DNA of 6,728 nt from Balneolia bacterium (GCA_003567135.1 PXAI01000221.1:1-6728); one strand, 5' to 3'. Numbered from the stretch's first letter, positions 1 to 6,268 are shown. The notes: generated from the sequence alone by a model not told the origin. Made by a program: numbers and translations.

Positions 1-994
1 AAGAATCCATGATAATTCGTGTGGCAAGAAGGTTAACCCTGTGATGCTCAAATGGCAGCATTTGATCCGAATGCTGAGCGCAGTACGATGTGGCGACGGC
101 TTTTTTCTGCTTGCCCGGACTGATAAAGTTCAGCAGTTCTTCCTGATCTGAAAACCGATTGGAAGCAGGAAGCAAAAAAGCCAGAATAATGCGGGGTGAG
201 CGAAGAATATCCGGAATGGAAAGGCCTTCGGCGTTTTCAGCCTTTGTGGTTTTATCATCCGAAGTTGAATAATCTGCGCCGGGAAGCGGACCGGGCTCGG
301 TAAGAATGATATGGCTGATGTCATGTTCATGCCCGAAACTGTCCAGAAAACTGGTGACCAGCGCCGCCCCGTAAGACTGCCCGATCAGGATAACCGGTGT
401 ATCGATGTGACCCAGAATTTTATTGAGATCACTTACATTTCCCTGATGAGAGTAACCCTTGGTATCGATAATTGATGAACGGCCCGCGCCAATCTGATCA
501 TACGTAAGTACATCAAAGCCATCTTCAGAAAAAGCTGCTATGAAATCCAGGTCAAAATCGCGGAGATATGCCCCGGGTCCGCCGTGAACAAATACAATCG
601 TTTTTCCGCGCGGGGCTATCTCGTCTTCGGGCGTAAATCTTGCTACGGCCGCAATCCGGTCATTTTCCAGATCCAAAAACTCAAACCGCTCATCAGCAAC
701 TATGCCGGAAAAATCGTGCTGTGGAAGCGGAATCATAGCCCAGGTAACGATGCCAACCGCAATCAGCGAAGGCAGGCTCCGAAGTAAAAACCCTCCTGTG
801 GTTTCTGATCTTCGGAACAAAAACAAAAACCAGAATCCGGCGATAATCAACGTAGCTGCAAAAGCGATATACCCGCTCATCGCGCCATTTGTCAGAAATA
901 ATCCACCAACGAACAGTGCCGTCAGCACCAATCCGGAAAGGATGTACAAAAGTACAATTCCGGTGAATTTTATGATTATTAGAAGTATCCTCAT
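1..994 (-). CDS. Membrane-anchored alpha/beta hydrolase, prolyl-iminopeptidase-like (3' end outside window)
   Basis: Translating the minus strand from the ATG at 994 gives an open frame of 331 codons that runs off the left edge, so the C-terminus is missing. An in-frame TAG lies three codons upstream, which makes this ATG the first possible Met start. The N-terminus has three hydrophobic segments (about residues 3-34, 42-60 and 70-91), so the enzyme is probably membrane-anchored with its catalytic domain outside the cytoplasm. The domain starts near residue 100. It shows the oxyanion-hole motif HGGPG at 137-141, DQIGAGRS at 166-173 and the nucleophile elbow GQSYG at 205-209, with Ser207 as the predicted nucleophile. 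HGGPG plus DQxGxGxS is typical of the S33 prolyl iminopeptidase/proline-specific hydrolase group. The catalytic Asp and His would normally lie in the unseen part. The substrate cannot be told; other HGGPG esterases or hydrolases are possible. The gene stands alone after a 394-base gap. Confidence 0.85.
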   Translation of the reverse strand, partial: MRILLIIIKFTGIVLLYILSGLVLTALFVGGLFLTNGAMSGYIAFAATLIIAGFWFLFLFRRSETTGGFLLRSLPSLIAVGIVTWAMIPLPQHDFSGIVADERFEFLDLENDRIAAVARFTPEDEIAPRGKTIVFVHGGPGAYLRDFDLDFIAAFSEDGFDVLTYDQIGAGRSSIIDTKGYSHQGNVSDLNKILGHIDTPVILIGQSYGAALVTSFLDSFGHEHDISHIILTEPGPLPGADYSTSDDKTTKAENAEGLSIPDILRSPRIILAFLLPASNRFSDQEELLNFISPGKQKKAVATSYCAQHSDQMLPFEHHRVNLLATRIIMDS

Positions 995-997
995 AGA

Positions 998-1012
998 TGC
1001 CTAAAATAGGCA
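998..1012. promoter_or_regulatory. Short perfect palindrome just upstream of the hydrolase start codon
   Basis: TGCCTA and TAGGCA flank an AAA centre, giving six-base arms that begin four bases upstream of the hydrolase ATG. It could be an operator half-site pair or an RNA hairpin that hides the start region. No Shine-Dalgarno sequence is visible here. The arms are short, so chance is possible. Confidence 0.35.
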
Positions 1013-1056
1013 AATAAAGATAGTTGTGAAGTAAGGTTGGAGGGTTTTTGTAGTAA

Positions 1057-1081
1057 CCGGTTGAAACGGGCCTTGTCGATA
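1057..1081 (+). repeat. Degenerate partial copy (A) of the interspersed REP-like repeat
   Basis: Twenty-four of 25 bases match the start of the full copy at 1256-1280. The single difference (C to G at 1068) breaks the stem of the terminal hairpin. After GTCGATA the similarity fades, so only the left end seems to be kept. Orientation is the same as the other two copies. Confidence 0.6.
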
Positions 1082-1111
1082 GGATCCTCTGCAAACACAA
1101 CTTAAGTTTTT

Positions 1112-1135
1112 GCGCTACTGAAGGAGCGCCTTTTT
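1112..1135 (+). terminator. Possible rho-independent terminator on the plus strand
   Basis: GCGCT at 1112-1116 pairs with AGCGC at 1125-1129 across an eight-base loop and is followed by C and five T residues. This looks like a terminator on the plus strand, yet every gene here is on the minus strand, where no T-tract follows. The stem is only five pairs. It may end an unseen plus-strand RNA, or simply be part of repeat DNA. Confidence 0.25.
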
Positions 1136-1163
1136 GTGTGGGGTCGCATTTTTTACAGACGTG

Positions 1164-1181
1164 CTGCTCCATCCGGAGCAG
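1164..1181. repeat. Perfect 7-bp hairpin with tetraloop
   Basis: CTGCTCC (1164-1170) and GGAGCAG (1175-1181) form a seven-pair stem around the loop ATCC. No T-tract follows on either strand, so a classical terminator is not supported. It sits between two copies of the REP-like repeat, and its function is unknown. Confidence 0.45.
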
Positions 1182-1251
1182 GTTCTTGTTCGGGCGATTT
1201 TTCAGGGTGTTAATGCGTGACGGCCTATAATGAACTGAGCCTGTTCTTGCC

Positions 1252-1355
1252 GAAGCCGGTTGAAACCGGCCTTGTCGATACCGATGGTGATCCAAATTAC
1301 CAACCAATTACAATCCTATCGCCATTGGTGGGTGCTGGGTTTCAACCCATCTATC
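1252..1355 (+). repeat. Full copy (B) of an interspersed repeat with inverted REP-like ends
   Basis: The left end is GAAG followed by the hairpin GCCGGT-TGAA-ACCGGC (1255-1270). The right end is the hairpin TGGGT-TTCA-ACCCA (1336-1349, counting the flanking pair). The ten bases at 1258-1267 recur as an exact inverted copy at 1338-1347, so the ends are mirror images, as in REP doublets. The interior 1280-1291 can pair with 1318-1329 over 12 positions, including two G-T wobbles. About 81 bases from 1252 match copy C at 3425 with roughly ten differences. The element ends about 35 bases past the DUF5777 stop codon, so operon transcripts may run through it. Confidence 0.75.
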
Positions 1356-1388
1356 GCGGTGTCCGGAGGAGTCTGTTGGTATCGATAA

Positions 1389-2276
1389 TCACTCCCTGAT
1401 CACAAACGACCGGTTGATATTAAACCCGAACCGGAATGCGTAATCGTCTATACGGCCGTTTGATGCGGCGAGCAGGTAGGCGTCGTTCAGGGCGCGTGAG
1501 GTGGTGAAAAAGATCTGAAATACGTGGCCGCCGGTTTCAAAATCGAGTCCGAGGGCGATATTCTGATTGGTGGTTTCGTTTTCAAACCGGTAGGATGGCA
1601 CGTACTGGATGGTTACCGACGTGCGGTTGTTCAGTTTGTAGCGGGAGCCCAGCCCGATTCCGGCAAAAACTTCATCCGTGTCGAGCGGATCTTCTATTCT
1701 CAAAAACGGGTTTGTCCGGCTGAAGGCGGCTGCCATGGGCACGACAAGCAGACTGAACTTGTCGTTAAATTTGCGCGATACAGGCAGCGAAATGCTCAGC
1801 TGATTGCGCTCGGAAAAGGAATAGGACTGATCAAGAAAAGAGTAGTCGTCGGTCATGAGTCCGGCTGTGAGTACAACTCCCGCCGAGACGGGTGAGCCGC
1901 CTCCCGTCATCTGCTGCAGATAAAGGTATCTGAAGCCGAGATCGTACACCTTATCCATGCTTGAGCGCGCCGTAAAAACCGAGAACCGGTCGGTAAAGCC
2001 GTATTCAAGACTAAAGCGAATGTTGGCACCCTGGTCCAATCCCCAGAAATCTGTGATTCCGTTTTCCACGGTACCAAAAGCGTGCATGATGCTGTAGTAA
2101 AGCTCGCCGGCCGAGAGCGGTTCGGTTGTGTTCAGGTTGATGTGCCTTGATGTTGGGAACGTCAGCTCAACGGGCCGGTTATGGACAACGCGTTCACGCT
2201 CCAGTTGCGCCTGAACATCATGCGCTAAACATGCCGTAAGAATTAAACTTATAGCGATTACACTAATCTTCTTCAT
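1389..2276 (-). CDS. DUF5777-type outer-membrane beta-barrel protein
   Basis: This 295-residue protein has an N-terminal export signal (residues 1-23, hydrophobic stretch 4-18) with a likely signal peptidase I site after VQA. An LTAC sequence at 13-16 also fits a lipobox, but a barrel is more likely processed by signal peptidase I. The mature part has alternating beta-strand character and matches what I know of DUF5777 proteins: FPTSRHINLN near 40-49, HAFGTVENGITDFWGLDQ at 65-82, SLEYGFTDRFSV, and close to the end LDFETGGHVFQIFFTTS, then a GFNINRSF terminal strand. The role of the family is not established; an outer-membrane location is inferred. It is the last gene of the operon. Its ATG lies inside the YceI gene (14-base overlap), which suggests translational coupling. 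There is no Shine-Dalgarno sequence. Confidence 0.85.
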   Translation of the reverse strand: MKKISVIAISLILTACLAHDVQAQLERERVVHNRPVELTFPTSRHINLNTTEPLSAGELYYSIMHAFGTVENGITDFWGLDQGANIRFSLEYGFTDRFSVFTARSSMDKVYDLGFRYLYLQQMTGGGSPVSAGVVLTAGLMTDDYSFLDQSYSFSERNQLSISLPVSRKFNDKFSLLVVPMAAAFSRTNPFLRIEDPLDTDEVFAGIGLGSRYKLNNRTSVTIQYVPSYRFENETTNQNIALGLDFETGGHVFQIFFTTSRALNDAYLLAASNGRIDDYAFRFGFNINRSFVIRE

Positions 2277-2823
2277 GAGGATATAAAGTTATATCAATAT
2301 TGATCGTCTGGACATCACTGAGTTCGTAAAATACCACTCTGGGCCGGTCGATATTGAAATCCTCAAGTTTTACCTGCCAGTTTGCTTTCACACGGAGGCC
2401 TTCTTCAAGTACTTCAACTGTTCCTGCGATGGTCATTTCTCTGGAAATATCCCGCATTTCGAAATTCCCGGTTACGGTAACTGACTGTTCGCCATCAGCC
2501 TCAGGATCAAAAGGCGCGTTCAGTTTTCCGGAAAACTCGGCAAATGGAAATTTGTCCGTTTCGAGATATACCTGCCGCATATCGCGGTCGCGTCTGCGGT
2601 TGCCGGTATCCAGCGAAGCAAGATCAACGTAAAAATCCACCTCTCCGGTTTCGGTATTTAGCATCCCCGCAAGATTTTCAGATGTACCTTTAAACTCGAG
2701 CAGCGGCGCTGTTGAGATAAACTCGACGTAACCCTCGGTATTCAGATAAACCTGAGCATCCGATTTTTCCGGAAAAAGGAAAAAAACGGCTAATATGACG
2801 GTAAACAGAGTGGAGTTCTGCAT
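2263..2823 (-). CDS. YceI-family periplasmic lipid-binding protein
   Basis: This is a 186-residue exported protein. The signal peptide covers about residues 1-23, with cleavage likely after SDA; its n-region unusually lacks Lys or Arg. The remaining 163 residues fit one YceI lipocalin-like barrel. GTSENLAG at 46-53, SLDTGNRRRDRDMR at 70-83 and the KFPFAEFSG segment at 91-99 are recognisable YceI landmarks, and strand-rich sequence runs to the end. Family members studied elsewhere bind long polyisoprenoid or quinone-like molecules in the barrel; the ligand here is not known. The start codon shares one base with the Rieske stop (TAATG), and the end overlaps the DUF5777 gene by 14 bases, so the three are almost certainly co-transcribed. 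The leader has no clear Shine-Dalgarno sequence, consistent with translation coupled to the upstream gene. Confidence 0.92.
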   Translation of the reverse strand: MQNSTLFTVILAVFFLFPEKSDAQVYLNTEGYVEFISTAPLLEFKGTSENLAGMLNTETGEVDFYVDLASLDTGNRRRDRDMRQVYLETDKFPFAEFSGKLNAPFDPEADGEQSVTVTGNFEMRDISREMTIAGTVEVLEEGLRVKANWQVKLEDFNIDRPRVVFYELSDVQTINIDITLYPHEED

Positions 2824-3332
2824 TACTTTGTGATGGTTACGATGTTTTCGTCGCGATCAACTGAAAATTCCGGAAGGTCGCGACCGGCCGGGCCTGAAAC
2901 GAACGTGCCGTCGTTTTGGAATGTGGAGTTGTGACAGGTGCAGATAAACCGCTCGTTGTTGTACTGCCAGCTGTCGTTGCATCCGGCGTGCGGACAAACG
3001 TTGGTAAACGCGCGGATCAGATTGCCATCGATATTTACCACGATCAGGGCCGCCTGGCCAATCACCATCCAGCCGCCGGCATTGCGCAGTTCGGCTAACG
3101 TGGGGGCATCCAGATTGAGCGTTACGGTGTTTCCGTCAATGATGATATCAGTAATGTCGTCGCCGTTGCCGTTACCATTCTCATCCGGATCGGGTTCATC
3201 GCTGGAGCTGGTTACATCGCAGCCCACCAGTTTGATTCCCAAAAACGCAAAAAGCGCGGTTGATCCTGCCGTTTTGAGAAATTGTTTTCGGTCGATTGGT
3301 TTAATTGATGCCGTATTTTTTTCAGTTTCCAT
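2823..3332 (-). CDS. Rieske [2Fe-2S] lipoprotein with Tat-like signal
   Basis: This 169-residue protein carries both Rieske boxes: CPHAGC at 113-118 and CTCHNS at 131-136. Cys113, His115, Cys131 and His134 are the expected cluster ligands. Cys118 and Cys133 sit where bc1-type Rieske proteins have their stabilising disulfide. Ser136 aligns with the serine that hydrogen-bonds the cluster, while the following tyrosine position (as in CPCHGSHY) is Phe138. The N-terminus has RKQFLK at 15-20, a variant of the Tat motif, then a hydrophobic stretch and the lipobox LVGC ending at Cys38. Folding with its cluster, Tat export and lipid attachment are therefore likely. A Ser/Asp/Gly/Asn-rich linker (39-59) separates the lipid anchor from the domain. 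It is the first gene of the operon and probably an electron carrier; no partner oxidoreductase is visible, so the redox partner is unknown. Confidence 0.93.
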   Translation of the reverse strand: METEKNTASIKPIDRKQFLKTAGSTALFAFLGIKLVGCDVTSSSDEPDPDENGNGNGDDITDIIIDGNTVTLNLDAPTLAELRNAGGWMVIGQAALIVVNIDGNLIRAFTNVCPHAGCNDSWQYNNERFICTCHNSTFQNDGTFVSGPAGRDLPEFSVDRDENIVTITK

Positions 3333-3354
3333 AATTGTAATGACTTGATTGGGT

Positions 3355-3383
3355 TTAGTATCAATTACGTAAAAAACTGAGAA
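3355..3383 (-). promoter_or_regulatory. Weak candidate promoter for the Rieske-YceI-DUF5777 operon
   Basis: On the minus strand TTCTCA (3378-3383) and TACTAA (3355-3360) are 17 bases apart, and a TG lies one base upstream of the -10-like box. The -10 box ends 22 bases before the Rieske ATG. Match to a housekeeping consensus is partial, and the Bacteroidota-specific TAnnTTTG element is not seen. Confidence 0.25.
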
Positions 3384-3424
3384 TTGGATTTAAATGTTCC
3401 ATTTTTGGATTGATGTTCTCTCAA

Positions 3425-3527
3425 GAAGCCGGTTGAAACCGGCCTTTTCGATACCGATGGTGATTCAAGTTGTTAACCAATTACAATCTTATCGGCAACG
3501 GTGGGATTCAAGCCACCCGTTGGCGGC
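3425..3527 (+). repeat. Full copy (C) of the interspersed repeat with REP-like left end
   Basis: It starts with GAAG and the perfect hairpin GCCGGT-TGAA-ACCGGC (3428-3443), identical to copy B. About 71 of the first 81 bases agree with B. The interior arms 3453-3464 and 3491-3502 can still pair at 10 of 12 positions, counting one wobble. The right end has diverged to GGTGG (3500-3504) and CCACC (3513-3517), which still form a stem. A shared TGTTCT lies about ten bases before the left end of both copies, so the element may begin slightly earlier. The copy stops about ten bases short of the stop codon of the esterase-like gene, again at a gene's 3' end. Confidence 0.75.
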
Positions 3528-3537
3528 GCAGCTACTC

Positions 3538-4785
3538 CTACCAACCCCTCCCCACAAACTCATCTTCCGGCGCGATAATGATGAAATCGTAGTTCTGGAT
3601 GGTTGTTATCTCGAATGAGCTTGCGGTTCCGGTGAGGATGCCATCGGTTAGTTTTGCGCGGATTGGGCGGAGGTCTGTCAGGGTCCATTTTTCCTTATCA
3701 CCAAAGCTTACGAAACGCCCGGAGGCTTCCCATCCGCGGCGGCCTGTTACGTCGCGGCCGTCGAGGAACCGGTTCAGGTATGTTATGTGGACACTCGACT
3801 CGTCGCGCGATTCAGCAAATTTTGCCACGTGATTTCCGATGTCGTATAAATTCAGCGGGCTTTGCTGACGCCCCATGTGATACGATCCCATTTTGAGGAA
3901 TACTTTGGGTTCGGGATTCGAATCCAGAGCCGCTTCAAAATTCCGGTCGAAGTTCTGCTTGAAATAGCTGATCCGAACCGGCTCGCTGGCTTTTCCCTGT
4001 TCGGCCATGCAGTAGATTTCGAGGGTTTTCCGGAGCGCAACTGTGATCTGCTCGATATCGGGATTATCAAATCCGGCAAAACTTTCGAGATATGACTGAA
4101 AATCAGCATCGTTTTTGAGACGGCAGCTGCGGTGGAAACTGCTAATAAATAATTCCCGAAACTGATTGCGCCGGTCCAGCCAGTATAGTTTTCGCTTGAG
4201 TTTTCTGTGAAGCCGCTGCTGATCCTGCGAAAAGGAATCGCCGGCCAGTTTGGCAAGTTCGTCGATCAGGTAGGTGTATGAAAAGTAGAATTCCTGATCC
4301 AGCCCCCAGAGTTCATAGCCCAGTGAGTCGGCGGCGGCGAGGAAACGGAAATCGGTTTCACCTTTAAAAAAAGGAATGGGGACGATGTCATACATCCGTG
4401 AAGAGTACGTTGCATAAAACGCGGATACTTCGTTTTTGCCTGCGCGAATCAACTGCTGAAGCTTTCGGGCGGAATAGGGGCCGGTTTCAACGGCAAAGTG
4501 GCCGAACCCGTTGGGTTCCAGCGTTCGCAGCAGCGTTTCGGTTAATTCACCGAGCCGGGTTCGATAGTGTAATTCGCCAAGCGCAACGAAATGGGCATTG
4601 CCTAAGGCGGCCAGCAGGGAGTCGGCGCCGATGAAATCCCTATCGCGGATCTCGAAATGCGTTGTATGTTTTGCGATTAACGATTCGTCGAATTGAACGG
4701 TGTCGTCAACACCAGTTGTGGTCGACTGGATCAGAAACAGGGCGAGGAATAAAATGGTCGTCATCTTTACGGGATTGGTTAGCAT
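3538..4785 (-). CDS. Secreted erythromycin-esterase/TIKI/ChaN-superfamily protein
   Basis: The product has 415 residues with a hydrophobic export signal at about 9-25; Met8 is an alternative start and neither has a Shine-Dalgarno sequence. The body resembles the Ere/TIKI/ChaN superfamily of putative metal-dependent hydrolases. GELH is at 70-73 (Glu71, His73), AVETGP at 98-103 (Glu100), WGLDQE at 160-165 (Asp163) and GSYHMGR with His303. These match in order the Glu/His residues regarded as catalytic in erythromycin esterases. The final 60 residues (TDLRPIR, then YDFIIIAPED) fit the usual C-terminal strand of the fold. The substrate is unknown. The relation to characterised macrolide esterases is distant, so resistance should not be assumed. 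The gene follows the AraC regulator by 76 bases on the same strand, and repeat copy C abuts its 3' end. Confidence 0.65.
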   Translation of the reverse strand: MLTNPVKMTTILFLALFLIQSTTTGVDDTVQFDESLIAKHTTHFEIRDRDFIGADSLLAALGNAHFVALGELHYRTRLGELTETLLRTLEPNGFGHFAVETGPYSARKLQQLIRAGKNEVSAFYATYSSRMYDIVPIPFFKGETDFRFLAAADSLGYELWGLDQEFYFSYTYLIDELAKLAGDSFSQDQQRLHRKLKRKLYWLDRRNQFRELFISSFHRSCRLKNDADFQSYLESFAGFDNPDIEQITVALRKTLEIYCMAEQGKASEPVRISYFKQNFDRNFEAALDSNPEPKVFLKMGSYHMGRQQSPLNLYDIGNHVAKFAESRDESSVHITYLNRFLDGRDVTGRRGWEASGRFVSFGDKEKWTLTDLRPIRAKLTDGILTGTASSFEITTIQNYDFIIIAPEDEFVGRGW

Positions 4786-4861
4786 TTTTTGGGAAACGTG
4801 CCATAATACCCGTATTCAGCGATAATGTACGCCGAAGGTTGTCCGTCTGAAGTTAAACGTA

Positions 4862-5932
4862 CTATAACTTAGCGTGAAACTTCGTCGGCGTGGTGCCGGT
4901 ATGCTGTCTGAATGCCTTATTGAACGTAGATTTGGACTTGAATCCGGCTTCTTTGGCCAGGGCTTCGACGGTAATGCGGTTCAGCTCGCCGCTGCGGATC
5001 AGTCGCATCGCCTCCTCAACTCTGTACCGGTTGATCAGCTCGTAAAAACTGGTTTTTAATCCCTCATTAAGCAGCGATGAGATAAACACTTCGCTTACAT
5101 TCAGGGCTTCGGCGAGTTCTTTTCGAGTCAGGTTGGGATTCAGATAGAGCTTTTTTTCGGAGAGTAGTTGGCGCAGCTGTTCAGACAGTTCTGATGTCTT
5201 GTCCTTATTGGGCAGCGCAAAGCCTCCGGCGGAGGTTTTTAAGATTTTTGGGGAAACGAGCAGTTTGTATCCGGTGTATAAAAGAAAAACGCTGTCGAAT
5301 ACCCACAGATAATATTGGATGGTCACGTTATAGAACCCGGGGGCGAGCAGTGCCGTAAAGAAGAGAACGATCCAGTATAGCAGGATGAACGTCATTCCGG
5401 CGATAACAAACCGGTAAAAGTGATAGGCGCGCGTTTTTTTGAAATCCGACGATAGCAGCCTTTTCATCACGAACCAGAGGCATATCAGGCTGAACAAAAT
5501 GCCGAAACCTTCGATGGTAAAATGCCTGCCCGGACCCGTGATAAACGCATATACCGGGCCCGAAGTAATGAAATGAACCATTATCCACGATGCAATGTGC
5601 TGAACTACATCAATCATACCCGGAACAAGAAACAGCAGATACCGGCCTTTGATCCTGAAATTGGGATTAAAGGTGGATTCCACAAAAAACAGGAAGAGCG
5701 CCGGCAGGAAAAGCAGCACGGGAAAACCGGGCACGATGAAGCTCACATGCCGCTGGACCTCAGGGATAATCATAAAATTAGCCTGATACAGCAGGTAGCC
5801 CACAATAAACAACCCGAGAAAAAGAGCCGGCCTCCTGTATTTCGGCTCAATCTGCGTAAACGATAGCAGAAGAATGACCGCATTCCCAAGGCCGATCAGA
5901 AGCAATAGCTGAAAAATGGTGAGTTCGAGCAT
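4862..5932 (-). CDS. Membrane-anchored AraC-family transcriptional regulator
   Basis: This is a 356-residue one-component regulator. Residues 1-228 are strongly hydrophobic with about seven membrane segments (roughly 5-25, 36-56, 65-84, 97-119, 138-157, 174-197 and 207-227). A short linker leads to a C-terminal AraC-type DNA-binding domain at about 248-356. Its first helix-turn-helix is LTRKELAEALNVSEVFISSLLNE (split here: LTRKELAEALNV at 268-279, SEVFISSLLNE at 280-290). The second lies at 320-341, followed by the typical HTGTTPTKF end. Such proteins are common in Bacteroidota and would sense a membrane or periplasmic signal; the ligand is not deducible. The target may be the esterase-like gene 76 bases downstream, or the regulator's own promoter. 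The 76-base gap includes a TATTAT box on the minus strand, a possible -10 for separate transcription of that gene. The ATG follows an A/T-rich leader without a Shine-Dalgarno sequence. Confidence 0.92.
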   Translation of the reverse strand: MLELTIFQLLLLIGLGNAVILLLSFTQIEPKYRRPALFLGLFIVGYLLYQANFMIIPEVQRHVSFIVPGFPVLLFLPALFLFFVESTFNPNFRIKGRYLLFLVPGMIDVVQHIASWIMVHFITSGPVYAFITGPGRHFTIEGFGILFSLICLWFVMKRLLSSDFKKTRAYHFYRFVIAGMTFILLYWIVLFFTALLAPGFYNVTIQYYLWVFDSVFLLYTGYKLLVSPKILKTSAGGFALPNKDKTSELSEQLRQLLSEKKLYLNPNLTRKELAEALNVSEVFISSLLNEGLKTSFYELINRYRVEEAMRLIRSGELNRITVEALAKEAGFKSKSTFNKAFRQHTGTTPTKFHAKL

Positions 5933-6093
5933 AATTTTAAAAATACCAGAATTCCGGGAATAACGCTCAGGTAGCTGACCCTGGATTATTTACTAAGAAA
6001 TATAATGTGCGATATAAGCCATTGATTCGTTTTAACTTTGAATAAATATATATCAACTCAAATTTCGGTATGTCAGAAGACGTCAACAATCCA

Positions 6094-6150
6094 ATGAGCC
6101 GATTAACCGCCCTAATCGGCTCATAATTTGCGGGATTTGTGAGCCGAATA
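6094..6150 (-). promoter_or_regulatory. Three-segment alternative hairpin in the AraC leader region
   Basis: The 12-base arms 6094-6105 and 6113-6124 are perfectly complementary around a seven-base loop. An almost identical copy of the first arm (TGAGCCGAATA against TGAGCCGATTA) lies at 6140-6150, so the middle segment can pair with either neighbour. On the minus-strand transcript this would sit about 160-220 bases before the AraC start. No good U-tract follows, so a classical terminator is not shown. Confidence 0.45.
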
Positions 6151-6211
6151 GTGGCCGGATGGTTTCGAAGGAGGGCTGAATGCAAAAAAGTAAGGCAACA
6201 TGACGCGCGTA

Positions 6212-6268
6212 TCAAAGGCAACGGCTACCAGAGACCTGCAATTCCCATTTCATAGATTTTATGATCAT
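6212..6268 (-). CDS. Possible 18-residue leader-like ORF behind a strong Shine-Dalgarno sequence
   Basis: On the minus strand GGAGGT (6273-6278) precedes an ATG at 6268 by four bases, and the frame closes with TGA after 18 codons. The peptide begins MIIKSMKWEL. It has no run of a single amino acid that would suggest classical attenuation, and it is too short to recognise. Its interest is that genes elsewhere in this window lack such a site and that alternative hairpins follow about 60 bases downstream. It could equally be chance. Confidence 0.25.
   Translation of the reverse strand: MIIKSMKWELQVSGSRCL

Larger units (their letters stand above)
995..1388. other. 394-base gap with repeats and hairpins, no convincing gene
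   Basis: This gap lies between the hydrolase start and the stop codon of the DUF5777 gene. It holds a palindrome at 998-1012, a partial repeat copy at 1057-1081, two hairpins at 1112-1135 and 1164-1181, and a full repeat copy at 1252-1355. The open frames crossing it on either strand have no recognisable domain and are better explained by repeat sequence. Any promoter for the hydrolase should be here, but I see no clear -35/-10 pair. Confidence 0.6.

Noticed and set aside
693..1307. A 204-codon minus-strand open frame across the hydrolase start and the gap
   Set aside because: It lies in another frame than the hydrolase, whose motifs are clear over the same bases, and its upstream half is repeat and hairpin DNA with no domain.
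1057..3527. Repeat copies considered as a CRISPR array
   Set aside because: Copies are irregularly spaced, separated by whole genes, and have no uniform spacers or cas genes.
3852..4256. A 134-codon minus-strand open frame inside the esterase-like gene
   Set aside because: It is in a different frame from the motif-bearing esterase frame and has no recognisable domain.
4479..4491. Exact 13-base match to the repeat's left-end core inside the esterase-like gene
   Set aside because: It encodes the conserved VETG segment including Glu100, and the rest of the repeat is absent, so it is explained by coding sequence.
4827..4862. Inverted GTACG and CGTAC arms between the AraC and esterase-like genes
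   Set aside because: The arms are five bases and 26 bases apart, which is weak and has no T-tract, so neither a terminator nor an operator is supported.
5967..6221. An 84-codon minus-strand open frame in the gap before the AraC gene
   Set aside because: It can start only at TTG, has no ribosome-binding site, shows no recognisable domain and crosses the perfect hairpin at 6094-6124.
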